The notes under the pieces are model-generated. The model made no database searches. It was not told the origin of the DNA and saw only the letters and a program-made list of their open reading frames with translations. A stretch of DNA of 64,000 nucleotides from Rubripirellula obstinata. Its GTDB lineage: Bacteria > Planctomycetota > Planctomycetia > Pirellulales > Pirellulaceae. Shown in pieces: positions 1 through 8,946 of the stretch. The translations under genes were made by a program, and so were the position numbers. The stretch spans positions 22,542 through 86,541 of the forward strand of contig NZ_LWSK01000013.1 in the NCBI RefSeq assembly GCF_001642955.1, given 5' to 3'. Each line of letters opens with the position of its first letter. Position 1 is the first letter of the stretch.

Positions 1-2889
1 ATTGCTGGCGACCTGGGCGACTTGACGTCCGGCGGTGACATCAAAAGCACGCTCACCGATCGCGGCTTTGACGTCACCGAGAGTTTCAAAACGTATCACG
101 GATGGATCAAGCGATTGGTCAAGTTCCGGTCCAAGGCTATGGACATTTTCAACCAGACCGTCGCGGTCAAGGACGTTCAACGGCTCGATCAATTCATCCG
201 CGATCACATGCTGGAGAAAAAATCGTGGAATGATAAGGTCAGCAAACTGCTCGAGCATTTCGCTCAACTGAGCGAAGCCCACCGGGCGCTCGTGCAAGTG
301 CGTCAGCAATCTGAATTGTTGGTTCCCATCTTGAAGGCGGGTGAGCGGTTTCGCAAAACCAACGTCAAACTGCAATCCGCCCGCGACGAATTGGCTGCGG
401 CAGGACTCTTCTTTGACGTCGCGACCGGCGACTTGCTGCGGCCGATGTGTCAGCAATGGAAGTTGCGGATCGAGCATTTGAATGAACAAATCACGCTGCT
501 GGATCGATCGTTGAAATCCAAACGTGGCGAAGCGGCATCGGTGGAGCACGAGATCGGGCACAGCGGCGGCGCGAGACTGCAACAGCTTCCGTTTTTGATC
601 GAACAACAAGAACAGCATGCGGCGTCCAAGAAAGAGAAACGGCTCGCCTTTGAGGCGAAGATCCAGCAAGTTGGCATCCGTCAAACGATCAACAGCCCCG
701 AGCAGCTTGAAAAGGTTCACTGCCAGATCGCGGAGCAACAACAACGCATCGCGGCAGAAAAAACAGCGGCCGTCAGTCAGCTTGAAACACTGAACTATGA
801 AATCGGGACCTTGCGTCAAGAACTCGCCGCTGACGAAAACGAACTCGAATCGCTTCGTCAACGCAAAGGAAATCTGCCCGATGCGTTCATCGAAATTCGC
901 GGTGATTTGTGTACCGCATTCAAACTGTCGCCCAGCGACCTGCCGTTCGCGGCCGAGTTGATTTCGGTCGATCCGGATCACGGACGTTGGGAAGCCTCGA
1001 TTGAACAGGTGCTTCATTCGTTTGCACGCACGTTGTTGGTCCCTGACGATCTGTATGCAAAGGTTTCCGGCTACGTCGATTCCCAACGTTTGACCGATTC
1101 GCGTGGTCGTGGTTTGCGACTGACCTACGATCGAGTCGGCGCTCGCACGTCCGCGACGTCGCAACGATGGACCGAATTGAGTTTGCCGGACATGTTGCTT
1201 TACCGTGACGACCATCCGCTGGTTCCGTACGTTCGCGGCGAGATTCTGTCGCGGTTTGACCACTTGGCGTGTGATTCAATCGCCGACTTTCAAATGGCCG
1301 GTCGCCGCGCGATGACCATTCACCGACACGTCAAACAGAACCAACGTCAGCATGCCAAGGACGACCGTGCCAGCCTGGGCGACCGCAAACACTTTGTTCT
1401 GGGTTGGGACAATCGTGCCAAACGCGAAGCGTTGGAACATTCGATTCGCGAACAAAAAATAGCGATTCAAAAGAAGACGACGTCGGCCGAATCATTACGC
1501 CGCAGCAACGACCAAGCGACGCGGCTCATCAGTCTTTTGGATGAACTTTCCGTGGTGACGCAGTTCGATGCGATCGATGATCACCGGCATGATTTCGAAG
1601 CGTCGCAGTTGAGACTCGAAAAGCAGAAGTTGGAAGCGTCCAACGATCAAGTTCGACAGCTCAAGGCAAAGCTGGCCGCGCTCAATGCCGAGGTCGAGGG
1701 TCTGGAGTCCGACCGTGATCTGTTGGTGGGCGAACGGTCGAACTTGCAAACCCGAATCGGTGATGGCGAAACGGTTCTGAAACGTGTCGACGCCAAAGTG
1801 CAGCAAGCTCGGGCGGAGGATCGTTTCGCAGCGGCCGAGAAATTCTTTGACGGGATCACCACCCAGATCGGTGAACGAAAGCTGACGCTGGACAATCTCG
1901 GGATCCTGCCGCGGGATGTTTCGGATGAATTGGCGGCGAAAGTCAATGAACTGGAAGAGCGCATCGATCCGCTTCGGGATAACTTGACCAAAGCCATGAG
2001 TCGGTTGTTGAATCGGTTTCCGGTTTTTGAATCGGAACTGGATCCGACGCCTCAGGCTTTGCCCAGTTTCGAACAACTTGCCGAGCGAATCAACAAAGAC
2101 GATTTACCGCGTCATGAACGCCGCTTCAAACAACGACTCAAAGAAAAGGTGTTGCAAGAAATCGGTTTGCTTCACGGTTCGCTCGAAGACGAACGCGAGG
2201 AAATTCGCAGCAAGGTCGAAACGCTCAACGAAGCCCTGCGTCAACTCGATTGGAATCCCGGCACGTTCATGCGGTTGGAACCGAGCGACACGTCGGACGC
2301 GGAAATTCGTGACTTCCGGCGTGAGCTTGCCGGTTGCCTGGAAGGCACCCTGGGCGGCACCGACGAGGCGAACGAAGTGACGTTCAAGAAGATTGAAAAG
2401 CTGGTCGATCGGCTTCGCGATGACGCGAACCTTCGTTGGCGAGAAAAGGTGATCGATGTCCGCAATTGGTTCAAATTTGCGGCCCGCGAATACGACGCGG
2501 CATCCGGTGAGGCGGGCAGCTATTACGACGGCGGCACGGGTCAATCCGGTGGCGAGAAAGGCAAGTTGGCGTTCTTGGTTTTGGTGGCGGCGATCGCGTA
2601 TCAATACGATTTGCAACCAGACGATCCGGCCAGCGAGCGGTTTCAATTCGTCATGGTGGATGAAATGTTTTCGCGCAGCGATGACACGCGGGCCAAGTAC
2701 GCGCTGAATCTGTTTGAACAATTTGGATTGCAACTAGCGATCGTCGCACCGCTGGATGCGAAGGCGCGAATCACCGAAAGCTATGTCGGCACCTACGGTC
2801 ACATCATCAAAGACCCGGACACGCACCGCAGCCAGTTGATCAGTTTGACAACCGAGCAGTACCGAGCCGCCGCGGGCGATGAATCATGA
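1..2889 (+). CDS. jetC: Wadjet JetC, MukB-like SMC ATPase (5' end cut by window edge)
   Basis: C-terminal 962 residues of an SMC-like ATPase; the frame is open to base 1, so the start and the N-terminal Walker A region lie outside the window. Long coiled-coil segments fill most of the protein (about residues 60-320 and 480-800 of the fragment) around a central globular hinge-like part. Near the C-terminus are the ABC signature loop (GTGQSGGEKGK), a Walker B/D-loop stretch (FVMVDEMFSRSDD) and a switch-type LAIVAP. This loop wording is characteristic of JetC, the MukB-like subunit of Wadjet. In known systems JetABC is a loop-extruding SMC complex that senses small circular DNA and JetD cuts it. 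The stop overlaps the next start (ATGA), as in known jetC-jetD pairs. jetA and jetB would be expected just upstream, outside the window. Confidence 0.9.
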   Translation: MAGDLGDLTSGGDIKSTLTDRGFDVTESFKTYHGWIKRLVKFRSKAMDIFNQTVAVKDVQRLDQFIRDHMLEKKSWNDKVSKLLEHFAQLSEAHRALVQVRQQSELLVPILKAGERFRKTNVKLQSARDELAAAGLFFDVATGDLLRPMCQQWKLRIEHLNEQITLLDRSLKSKRGEAASVEHEIGHSGGARLQQLPFLIEQQEQHAASKKEKRLAFEAKIQQVGIRQTINSPEQLEKVHCQIAEQQQRIAAEKTAAVSQLETLNYEIGTLRQELAADENELESLRQRKGNLPDAFIEIRGDLCTAFKLSPSDLPFAAELISVDPDHGRWEASIEQVLHSFARTLLVPDDLYAKVSGYVDSQRLTDSRGRGLRLTYDRVGARTSATSQRWTELSLPDMLLYRDDHPLVPYVRGEILSRFDHLACDSIADFQMAGRRAMTIHRHVKQNQRQHAKDDRASLGDRKHFVLGWDNRAKREALEHSIREQKIAIQKKTTSAESLRRSNDQATRLISLLDELSVVTQFDAIDDHRHDFEASQLRLEKQKLEASNDQVRQLKAKLAALNAEVEGLESDRDLLVGERSNLQTRIGDGETVLKRVDAKVQQARAEDRFAAAEKFFDGITTQIGERKLTLDNLGILPRDVSDELAAKVNELEERIDPLRDNLTKAMSRLLNRFPVFESELDPTPQALPSFEQLAERINKDDLPRHERRFKQRLKEKVLQEIGLLHGSLEDEREEIRSKVETLNEALRQLDWNPGTFMRLEPSDTSDAEIRDFRRELAGCLEGTLGGTDEANEVTFKKIEKLVDRLRDDANLRWREKVIDVRNWFKFAAREYDAASGEAGSYYDGGTGQSGGEKGKLAFLVLVAAIAYQYDLQPDDPASERFQFVMVDEMFSRSDDTRAKYALNLFEQFGLQLAIVAPLDAKARITESYVGTYGHIIKDPDTHRSQLISLTTEQYRAAAGDES

Positions 2890-4043
2890 TCGACCCGCAA
2901 TCGATCCGCGACAAAGCGAAACGTTTGTTTGGCAAGGCGATCAAGGCGTGGTTGGCGGGCGAGATGGAAGTTTTTTTCCCCCACCGAATTCCCGCCAACC
3001 TGACACCGTCGAAGGATCAATCCAAAGCGATCGCGGAAGTCGAGTCGCTGCGTGATCACAGCCAACAAGCAACCGGCGCTGGATACCGCATCGAATGGGA
3101 ATCGCGTCGCAGTCGAACGCACGGGAGGAATGATTTTCCCCACGCGATCTTTGTCGACACGATGGAGGATCTGGCTTGTTTGAGCAACCGCATGGACGAC
3201 TGGAACAGGCTTCAATCGTCGGTTGATCTTCTGCGAAGCCGCCAGCCGAATCTTGAAAGCTGGCTGCGAAAGGGAACGAATTGGAAGCTGCTGCTGGAGT
3301 TGTCGGATGGGCTTTCGGATTTGCTGTGCATCTTGGACTACATGGTTGAACATCCGCGACCAGACTGTTTTGCCCGCGAACTTCCGGTCGCCGTATCGAC
3401 CAAACTGATCGAACAGCATCGTCGTCGACTTGCGAGCTGGTTGGATCTTCTGCTGCCACCCCAAGCGATTGATTTTCGGTTTGGGTATGACCAATTCGAG
3501 CCACGGTATGGGCTTCGCTACGCGCGGCCGCATTATCTGTTGCGAGTTCTTGATCAGGATTTGCAACACGAGCTCGGTCTTCCGTTTGACGAGCTTTCGT
3601 TACCTGCGGAATCGATCGCCAAGCTACCGGCGAGAGATCAACGAGTCATCATTGTCGAAAATAAGGTGAGCCTGCTGTCGCTGCCACCGATGCGTCGAAC
3701 GCTCGCTCTGGGCGGCCTCGGCAATGGCGTGACCCAGCTTTCCGGTATCTCGTGGCTGCGACAGTGCGATGTGATTTACTGGGGCGATCTCGATGCCGAT
3801 GGCTTTCGAATCCTCGATCGACTACGAGCTGTTCTTCCCCATGTTGAAAGTCGATTGATGGAGCAAGCGGTCGTGGACGAATTTCGTCATCTGGCAACAG
3901 ACGGCAACGGCGACCAGCCACACGAAACTGAAAATCTCTGTGAAAGCGAACGTCAGTGCTATCACTTCTTGTGCCAAAGAAACCTGCGAATCGAGCAAGA
4001 ACACTTGCCGAATGTGTTGATCCACAATGCTTTGTCACAATGA
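2886..4043 (+). CDS. jetD: Wadjet JetD, Toprim-type nuclease subunit
   Basis: 385-residue protein with the two-part layout of JetD: an N-terminal DUF3322 region (about 1-190) and a C-terminal DUF2220 Toprim region (about 230-385). The Toprim metal site is visible: an acidic residue in IIVENKVSLLSLP (Glu near residue 256) and the DxDxD cluster in YWGDLDADGFRIL (near residues 300-305). In characterised Wadjet systems this subunit dimerises on the JetABC motor and cleaves plasmid DNA. The start ATG overlaps the jetC stop by four bases, so the two are translationally coupled and were probably acquired together. Identification rests on the Toprim motifs plus the jetC neighbour. Confidence 0.92.
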   Translation: MIDPQSIRDKAKRLFGKAIKAWLAGEMEVFFPHRIPANLTPSKDQSKAIAEVESLRDHSQQATGAGYRIEWESRRSRTHGRNDFPHAIFVDTMEDLACLSNRMDDWNRLQSSVDLLRSRQPNLESWLRKGTNWKLLLELSDGLSDLLCILDYMVEHPRPDCFARELPVAVSTKLIEQHRRRLASWLDLLLPPQAIDFRFGYDQFEPRYGLRYARPHYLLRVLDQDLQHELGLPFDELSLPAESIAKLPARDQRVIIVENKVSLLSLPPMRRTLALGGLGNGVTQLSGISWLRQCDVIYWGDLDADGFRILDRLRAVLPHVESRLMEQAVVDEFRHLATDGNGDQPHETENLCESERQCYHFLCQRNLRIEQEHLPNVLIHNALSQ

Positions 4044-4322
4044 GATTTTCAAGACTCACCGTGGGCGACCATTTCACGCCACTGCCTTGACATTTCGCGT
4101 TGACGTTTCCAATCAAGTGTTTTGGCGATGGATCGGCTGGCAAAGCGAGCGGAACACCTGTCCGCTTCGGGAAAACTCTGCCGGCTTGATAACGCGGCGA
4201 TGTTGCAAGGGGCGTGCCAATCGCCCATGTCTGATGGATCGAAATGTCAGCGGTTTGCGCCGCACGCGACGTCGAGACCGCCCGTTGGCATTGATGAAAG
4301 GTGCAATCGCTGCTTCAAGAAT

Positions 4323-5132
4323 CTATTCATCCGCGACGACTTGCGAGTGGTTCGCCACGGTGGTCAGAAACACGCCACCGAGAACGTTTCCGATCAACGC
4401 TGGCATCGAGTAGTCAAGCAGCACGGTGGTCCAGGTTTCCGAGCCTGCAGCGGCGAGATAGAACACCTCGATCGAACCGGCAATGACGTGAGTAAAATGG
4501 GCCAATCCGATGAGATACGCAAACACGATGATGGCCCAAAATCTCGCCGAGCCGGCAGCGGGCAGAATCCAAACGAGCAGAGCGATCAGCCAACCGGCGA
4601 AGATACCACGCAGGACGGTGACGCCGAACGAAGGCTCCATGGCGGTCCGGCCGATCTCTTGAAAGGACGCTTGAACTTCGGGCGCGAAGGTTTGTGTCTT
4701 GGCAAGAGCGATTGCGACCAACGCACCGCCGAGCAGATTGCACACCAGGACGACCGACCATACACGAAGCACATTCAAGATCGTCTTGATTGTTCGATCG
4801 CGGAGCAGCGGGATGACGACCGTCAGCGTTGTTTCGGTGAACAGTTGCTGCCGACCGAGGATGACGACCAGGAACCCGGCGCTGTATCCGAAGTTGGTGA
4901 TCAACGGACGCCAAGATTCTTGGGGCAAGCCATGATGCAAAAGCCCCTCGGTGATCAGCGAAAGACTCATCGCCATTCCGGCAGCGATGCCGGACCAAAT
5001 CAGCGCCGATGTGCTGCGTTCCAGTTCGTGCTCGCCATCGGATCGTACCACGTCGTAAATAGATCTCAGTGACGCACGACTGTCACCGGAGGCGTCAGAT
5101 TGTCCACTCAGTTTCGATCCATCGTATTGCAT
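4323..5132 (-). CDS. Formate/nitrite transporter (FNT) family channel
   Basis: 269-residue integral membrane protein with about six hydrophobic segments and the FNT-type layout: TM1 in the SALIWSGIAAGMAMSLSL stretch, the FGYSAGFLVVILGRQQLFTE segment following the second helix, and a late helix with LAHFTHVIAGSIEVFYL. FNT proteins are pentameric channels for formate, nitrite, hydrosulfide or related small anions in the inner membrane. The sequence most resembles the YfdC-like branch, whose substrate is unclear. I take the ATG at 5132, because the longer in-frame extension to 5282 would run into the 3' end of the next gene and has a non-membrane, low-quality leader. It lies downstream of the 5246-5983 gene on the same strand and may be co-transcribed with it. 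Confidence 0.85.
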   Translation of the reverse strand: MQYDGSKLSGQSDASGDSRASLRSIYDVVRSDGEHELERSTSALIWSGIAAGMAMSLSLITEGLLHHGLPQESWRPLITNFGYSAGFLVVILGRQQLFTETTLTVVIPLLRDRTIKTILNVLRVWSVVLVCNLLGGALVAIALAKTQTFAPEVQASFQEIGRTAMEPSFGVTVLRGIFAGWLIALLVWILPAAGSARFWAIIVFAYLIGLAHFTHVIAGSIEVFYLAAAGSETWTTVLLDYSMPALIGNVLGGVFLTTVANHSQVVADE

Positions 5133-5245
5133 CCGTGGAATCCGTCGTTGGTAAGAAGGTTGAGCGGTTCGTTTGTTTGCTCGTGAGAATTTCGACCGCC
5201 TAGTTGATATGGGTTCCTTGCAATTGATAGACCAAAGGATACGTG

Positions 5246-5983
5246 CTAACTGATCAAGATCACCGTCGCATACAGGACGCATCCAATCACAAACGAGCCG
5301 AACCGGCTTTCACGCTGGGCGGGCAGCTCTTCCTTGAACGTGTTGAGCAAAATACCGCCCGCCAAGAACGCGGTCAGTCCCGCCGTCAGCAGGTCATGAA
5401 CCGACGTCACGGTACCGAGGCCCCAGCCAGCCGCCACCGCCAGAACGAGCACCCAGCGGCCGACACGGTGATAGCGATCCGGGTAGTGGCGACGCAGTGC
5501 GTCGTCGTTGACCAGAAAATGCAGTCCGATTCCAATCGTGTAGAGCGATAGCTGCGACAAACTCCGGTCTTCGCGGACCAAGACGTAGCCGGTGATCGCG
5601 TTGTAGGCCGCAAAGATGGCGACGTGCGACCAGAACAACGTGCTGCTTTCTTCCGCACTTGTTTCGGATCGCTCGGCGTACCAGTCGATCCCGTAGAAAA
5701 CGACGAGACCCGCCAAGGCGATTGCGTAGATCACATGCGTGACGCCCGACCGATCAAATTGCTCGCTGATCGCTCGCGCGTATTCGGCAAGTTCCGGCAG
5801 AAGATGCAACAACGCATAGGAGACCGCGACACCGCCGGCAAGCGAAAGCCAGCGACTGCGCGGCCGAGTGTTCAAGAACTTCAGCTTGCCAGCCGAGGCG
5901 TGAACCACCACCAATAGCGTCGTCGCGATTGCCGAAGTCAACAGACGGTTGCTCGACCAGTCGTCAAAGTTTGAATCCCACAT
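5246..5983 (-). CDS. Multi-pass membrane protein, distantly ZIP-like
   Basis: 245-residue protein with seven or eight hydrophobic helices. Two segments recall the ZIP metal transporter fold: an early helix ending VSYALLHLLPELAE, and a C-terminal helix with FLAGGILLNTFKEELPA, where ZIP proteins carry metal-binding His/Glu pairs. Only part of the usual His/Asp ligands is present, so transport of zinc is not assured. The ATG at 5983 has an AGGA ribosome-binding site nine bases upstream and is preferred over a TTG at 6001. It diverges from the DUF998 gene over 123 bp and is followed by the FNT gene in the same direction. Confidence 0.65.
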   Translation of the reverse strand: MWDSNFDDWSSNRLLTSAIATTLLVVVHASAGKLKFLNTRPRSRWLSLAGGVAVSYALLHLLPELAEYARAISEQFDRSGVTHVIYAIALAGLVVFYGIDWYAERSETSAEESSTLFWSHVAIFAAYNAITGYVLVREDRSLSQLSLYTIGIGLHFLVNDDALRRHYPDRYHRVGRWVLVLAVAAGWGLGTVTSVHDLLTAGLTAFLAGGILLNTFKEELPAQRESRFGSFVIGCVLYATVILIS

Positions 5984-6106
5984 GTGTCGTTGGTCCTGCA
6001 AATTGCGAACCGATCGGAACGCTGCCAGGGATCACCGGCACGTCGGTTGCATCGTCCAGGATGCAATACGACTTCACAGCACTCTTGCAAAGGATTGACC
6101 AATACG

Positions 6107-6817
6107 ATGTCCACTACCCAAGCCACTTCTGACAGAACCGCGGTCGATGATCGCCGAGAGCACGTGAGTCAGGCGAACGACGTGAGTCAGGCGAACGATG
6201 AACAATCCTCGTCAAAGATCGTGCTCGGATCGCTCACGCTATTGAGCTGCGTCCTCGTGGTCGCGGCTGACTTCATCGGCTGGGCGATCGTCGAAAAGCA
6301 CAACCCGATCTCTGAAACGATCAGCAAACTCGCGATCGGCGATTACGCGTGGGTGATGGACTGGGGGCTGAACCTGTTCGCCGCCGGCATCATCGCGGTC
6401 GCCGTCGGCATGTTCCGTTGGAACTTCGGAAACAAAAAGTGGAAACTCGCCAGCGGGCTGCTCGTTCTGACTGCGATTTCGATCCTGGTGATCTCCGAAT
6501 ACGATCAATACAGGGGCTTTGACGGCTTCGGTGCCGACGTTCACTACGGCGCGTGTTACGCACTGTTTGGGGTCGTTTTCGTTTCAGCAGCCTGCCTCGG
6601 CTTTGACCTCCAGGCGATCGGTCGACGCTACAGTCGCTTGACGTTTGCTTTCGCCGCGTTGTGGTTGATCGGTTGCCCGTTGTTCATGTTCGCCGCACCG
6701 GACAGCATCGACGGTGCGGTCGAACGCGGGCTCGCGATCGCTTTGGTCTCCTGGATCGCGATGCTCGGTTGGTTGCTTACACAAGCGCCATCACGCCGAG
6801 CAGACTCAAGTAGATGA
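6107..6817 (+). CDS. DUF998 family membrane protein
   Basis: 236 residues. The cytosolic N-terminus (1-37) contains a perfect 18-bp duplication (6164-6199, VSQAND twice). Six hydrophobic helices follow. The opening helix and ISETISKLAIGDYAWVMDWG fit the DUF998 family, small integral membrane proteins of unknown role in which helix 1 is followed by a P-[IV]-S-x-[TL]-[IV]-S motif. I use the ATG at 6107; an in-frame upstream start at 5984 would add Arg/Cys-rich residues unlike a membrane protein leader. Its last 41 bases overlap, tail to tail, the exchanger gene on the other strand, so the two transcripts are complementary at their 3' ends. Confidence 0.75.
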   Translation: MSTTQATSDRTAVDDRREHVSQANDVSQANDEQSSSKIVLGSLTLLSCVLVVAADFIGWAIVEKHNPISETISKLAIGDYAWVMDWGLNLFAAGIIAVAVGMFRWNFGNKKWKLASGLLVLTAISILVISEYDQYRGFDGFGADVHYGACYALFGVVFVSAACLGFDLQAIGRRYSRLTFAFAALWLIGCPLFMFAAPDSIDGAVERGLAIALVSWIAMLGWLLTQAPSRRADSSR

Positions 6818-7817
6818 TGATGATGCCGGTCGATTCAAATCCGATGCCCGCCACCCCGCTTTTTTCGCGGTACAACAAACCGCCCAGCAGTAACGCCGTC
6901 ATCGCGATCGTTGCGGCGATCAACGTCATTTCGCTCGGACCTGATGAACTGGTTGCGGTCGCGGCGGCGTGATAGATCGAACCGTCTCGGTAGGCGATGT
7001 CCGACACCGCAGCGAACAGTGTGTCGAAGCAGTTTCCGCCAACGATCCCGCCGACCGCGAGCGTTAACGCGCCGCGACGGATGGCGGCAATCGACGTCAC
7101 CAATTCGGGCAACGACGTCGCGACGGCGGTCATGAACGCACCGGCCGCGGATTCACCGAGCCAGTTGTGATGGTCCACCATCGTGGAAACAGCCTTCGTG
7201 ACAACGATGCCGCAAATCACGACGACCAACGCGAACCCGGCAAAACGAAGCCACAAACCCCAGTCTTGCGACGCCGGCGTTTCTTTTTCATCCGGTTGGT
7301 CGGTTCGCGTGTGGTCGGTCGAACGTGGCTGCCACATCGGATGTTCCTTGGCTCGTTTGACCATCACCAATCCGGCGAAGTAAATCACGAACATCAATGG
7401 CGATACCGGATGGATACCGAAGAAAGCGATCGCGGGTGTCGCCATCGTGATCAACAACAGCGACAAGATGAACACCAACAGAACCGCTTGCAGCATATTG
7501 GCCAAGCTCGCCGCCGCGTGTTCCAAATTCGCTTTGCGATACGTTAAGTCGGCGATGGCCAAGAACATCGTTTGGGCGGCGATGCCTCCGATCGCATTGG
7601 ACAGGGCCATTTGCGGTTTACCATCCACCGCGGCGGTGACCGACGCGGTGATTCCCGGCAGACTCGTCGCCGCTCCCAGCAACGTGGCTCCCACGATCGC
7701 TTCGCCCCATCCGGTGCGATCGGCCAACCGGTCGGCCACCGCCGTCATGCGAGTACCGACTGCGGCAATCACCACGGCAGCGATCGCGAATAAGCACCAG
7801 GCGGTAATGATGGACAA
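6777..7817 (-). CDS. Na+/Ca2+ exchanger (CaCA) family membrane protein
   Basis: 346 residues with two inverted halves of about five helices each, separated by a hydrophilic loop (about residues 160-190). The second alpha-repeat is canonical (AVATSLPELVTSIAAIRRG, then GGIVGGNCFDTLF). The first reads GAATSLPGITAS: the ion-coordinating Glu of the family motif is replaced by Gly. CaCA proteins exchange Ca2+ or other cations for Na+ or H+ across the inner membrane, and the two Glu residues are central to binding, so this protein may have altered selectivity or stoichiometry. It overlaps the 3' end of the DUF998 gene by 41 bases. Family assignment is firm; substrate is unknown. Confidence 0.87.
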   Translation of the reverse strand: MSIITAWCLFAIAAVVIAAVGTRMTAVADRLADRTGWGEAIVGATLLGAATSLPGITASVTAAVDGKPQMALSNAIGGIAAQTMFLAIADLTYRKANLEHAAASLANMLQAVLLVFILSLLLITMATPAIAFFGIHPVSPLMFVIYFAGLVMVKRAKEHPMWQPRSTDHTRTDQPDEKETPASQDWGLWLRFAGFALVVVICGIVVTKAVSTMVDHHNWLGESAAGAFMTAVATSLPELVTSIAAIRRGALTLAVGGIVGGNCFDTLFAAVSDIAYRDGSIYHAAATATSSSGPSEMTLIAATIAMTALLLGGLLYREKSGVAGIGFESTGIIIIYLSLLGVMALV

Positions 7818-8045
7818 AGCTTAGCTTCCGTTGAATGGACTATCGGCGAAACCGACTTCCCACGAAGCGCGGCTGCGGTCGAGCAGGCAACTTGCGATCA
7901 ATGACGCACCTTGCGTGCCGTTTGCTCGCCCCCGAAACAGCCCAGTCAGTGGTCCAACGAATGGCACAGCGATTGCAACCCCGAGCGTTCATTTGAAAAC
8001 ACTGTTTCGAGGAACGATTTCGCCGTCAAAGGGAGACCCGAACGG

Positions 8046-8198
8046 ATGAGTCACTCTCAAAACGGCATGGATGCTTGCCAAAAATGCGCGATCGCGTGCG
8101 AGCGATGTCTCAACGCACTGATCGACATGAATTGCGATGACGACTGCCCACACTTCTGTCGCCAGTGCATGGAAACCTGCCACAGCATGGCGGCATAA
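8046..8198 (+). CDS. Miniature four-helix copper-binding-type Cys-rich protein (DUF326)
   Basis: 50-residue protein with nine cysteines at positions 11, 14, 18, 21, 30, 34, 38, 41 and 45 (CxxCxxxCxxC, an eight-residue gap, then CxxxCxxxCxxCxxxC). This spacing matches the DUF326/Csp-type four-helix bundle, where Cys-lined helices store Cu(I). Full-length family members are usually about 100-130 residues, so this is about half of one, perhaps dimerising to complete the bundle. The ATG at 8046 has a GGGAGA ribosome-binding site about ten bases upstream. It is convergent with the hydrolase gene, 13 bp away. Confidence 0.75.
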   Translation: MSHSQNGMDACQKCAIACERCLNALIDMNCDDDCPHFCRQCMETCHSMAA

Positions 8199-8211
8199 CG
8201 ATCAACGGTCG

Positions 8212-8946
8212 TCAGAGGTTGGCGATCCAGTCCGCCACCAAACGCTCATCTTCGAGTGGCATCAAGTGACCGACATCACGCACCCGTGTGAGCCGGCTAT
8301 CGGGAATGATGCCGATGACATCACGCTCAAGGTTGGCCATCGGAATCACTGGGTCGTCATCGGACGCCAAAACTGAAACGGGCACGTCGATTTGCGAGGC
8401 TTCTTTTGCGATCGAGTGCTCCATCCCCTCTCGGAGCCACCAACGCCACGCTTGCCGATGCGACTGCAGGTTCGTCTGGACGGCTAGGTCTCGACGATCC
8501 ATTGACAGTCGGCTGATTGCCGAATCATCAACCATGTTCTCCGCCGCCGCGGCGCTCGGGTGAGTCGATTCTAACTCGTCCTTTTTTGATTCGGGCATCG
8601 GTTCGCAAGTGGCCGGTGAGGGCGCGATCAAACCCAGACGTTGTAGGCCGCTGTGTCGCTGGCTGTCACCGGGTTGCGATGACTGCATCGCCGCCATGTC
8701 CATCGCGATCTTGCCGCCCATGGAATGACCGATCAAGACAAATCGTTCGATCCCAAGATGCTTGAGCTGCTGCCAAACCCAAGTCGAATAGCCACGAATG
8801 CTTGGGTTAGCGATCATTGGTGATTGCCCGAATCCGGGGAGGTCCAGCGTCACCACTTTCCGATCGGCTGGCAAGCATCGTGCAACATACCTCCAGCTTT
8901 CAGAGGAACCGCTGAAATAGTGCAGCAAGACAATCGTTTGCGTCAT
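8212..8946 (-). CDS. Alpha/beta-fold hydrolase
   Basis: 244 residues with the alpha/beta hydrolase core: oxyanion strand (IVLLHYFSGSSESW), nucleophile elbow GHSMGG (Ser near residue 73), a strand ending ASDDDPVIPM that supplies the acid, and DVGHLMPLEDE supplying the catalytic His. A hydrophilic lid region (about residues 95-150) is Ser/Glu-rich. Likely an esterase or C-C hydrolase of small substrates in the cytosol; no signal peptide is visible and the sequence does not point to a substrate. Confidence 0.85.
   Translation of the reverse strand: MTQTIVLLHYFSGSSESWRYVARCLPADRKVVTLDLPGFGQSPMIANPSIRGYSTWVWQQLKHLGIERFVLIGHSMGGKIAMDMAAMQSSQPGDSQRHSGLQRLGLIAPSPATCEPMPESKKDELESTHPSAAAAENMVDDSAISRLSMDRRDLAVQTNLQSHRQAWRWWLREGMEHSIAKEASQIDVPVSVLASDDDPVIPMANLERDVIGIIPDSRLTRVRDVGHLMPLEDERLVADWIANL

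Noticed and set aside
1495..2733. Large antisense frames within jetC
   Set aside because: Shadows of a strongly biased coding sequence; the plus-strand SMC motifs are decisive.
4122..5072. Open frame of over 300 codons on the plus strand
   Set aside because: It is antisense to the FNT gene, whose membrane helices and motifs are convincing; the product is a His/Arg/Gln-rich composition typical of a shadow frame.
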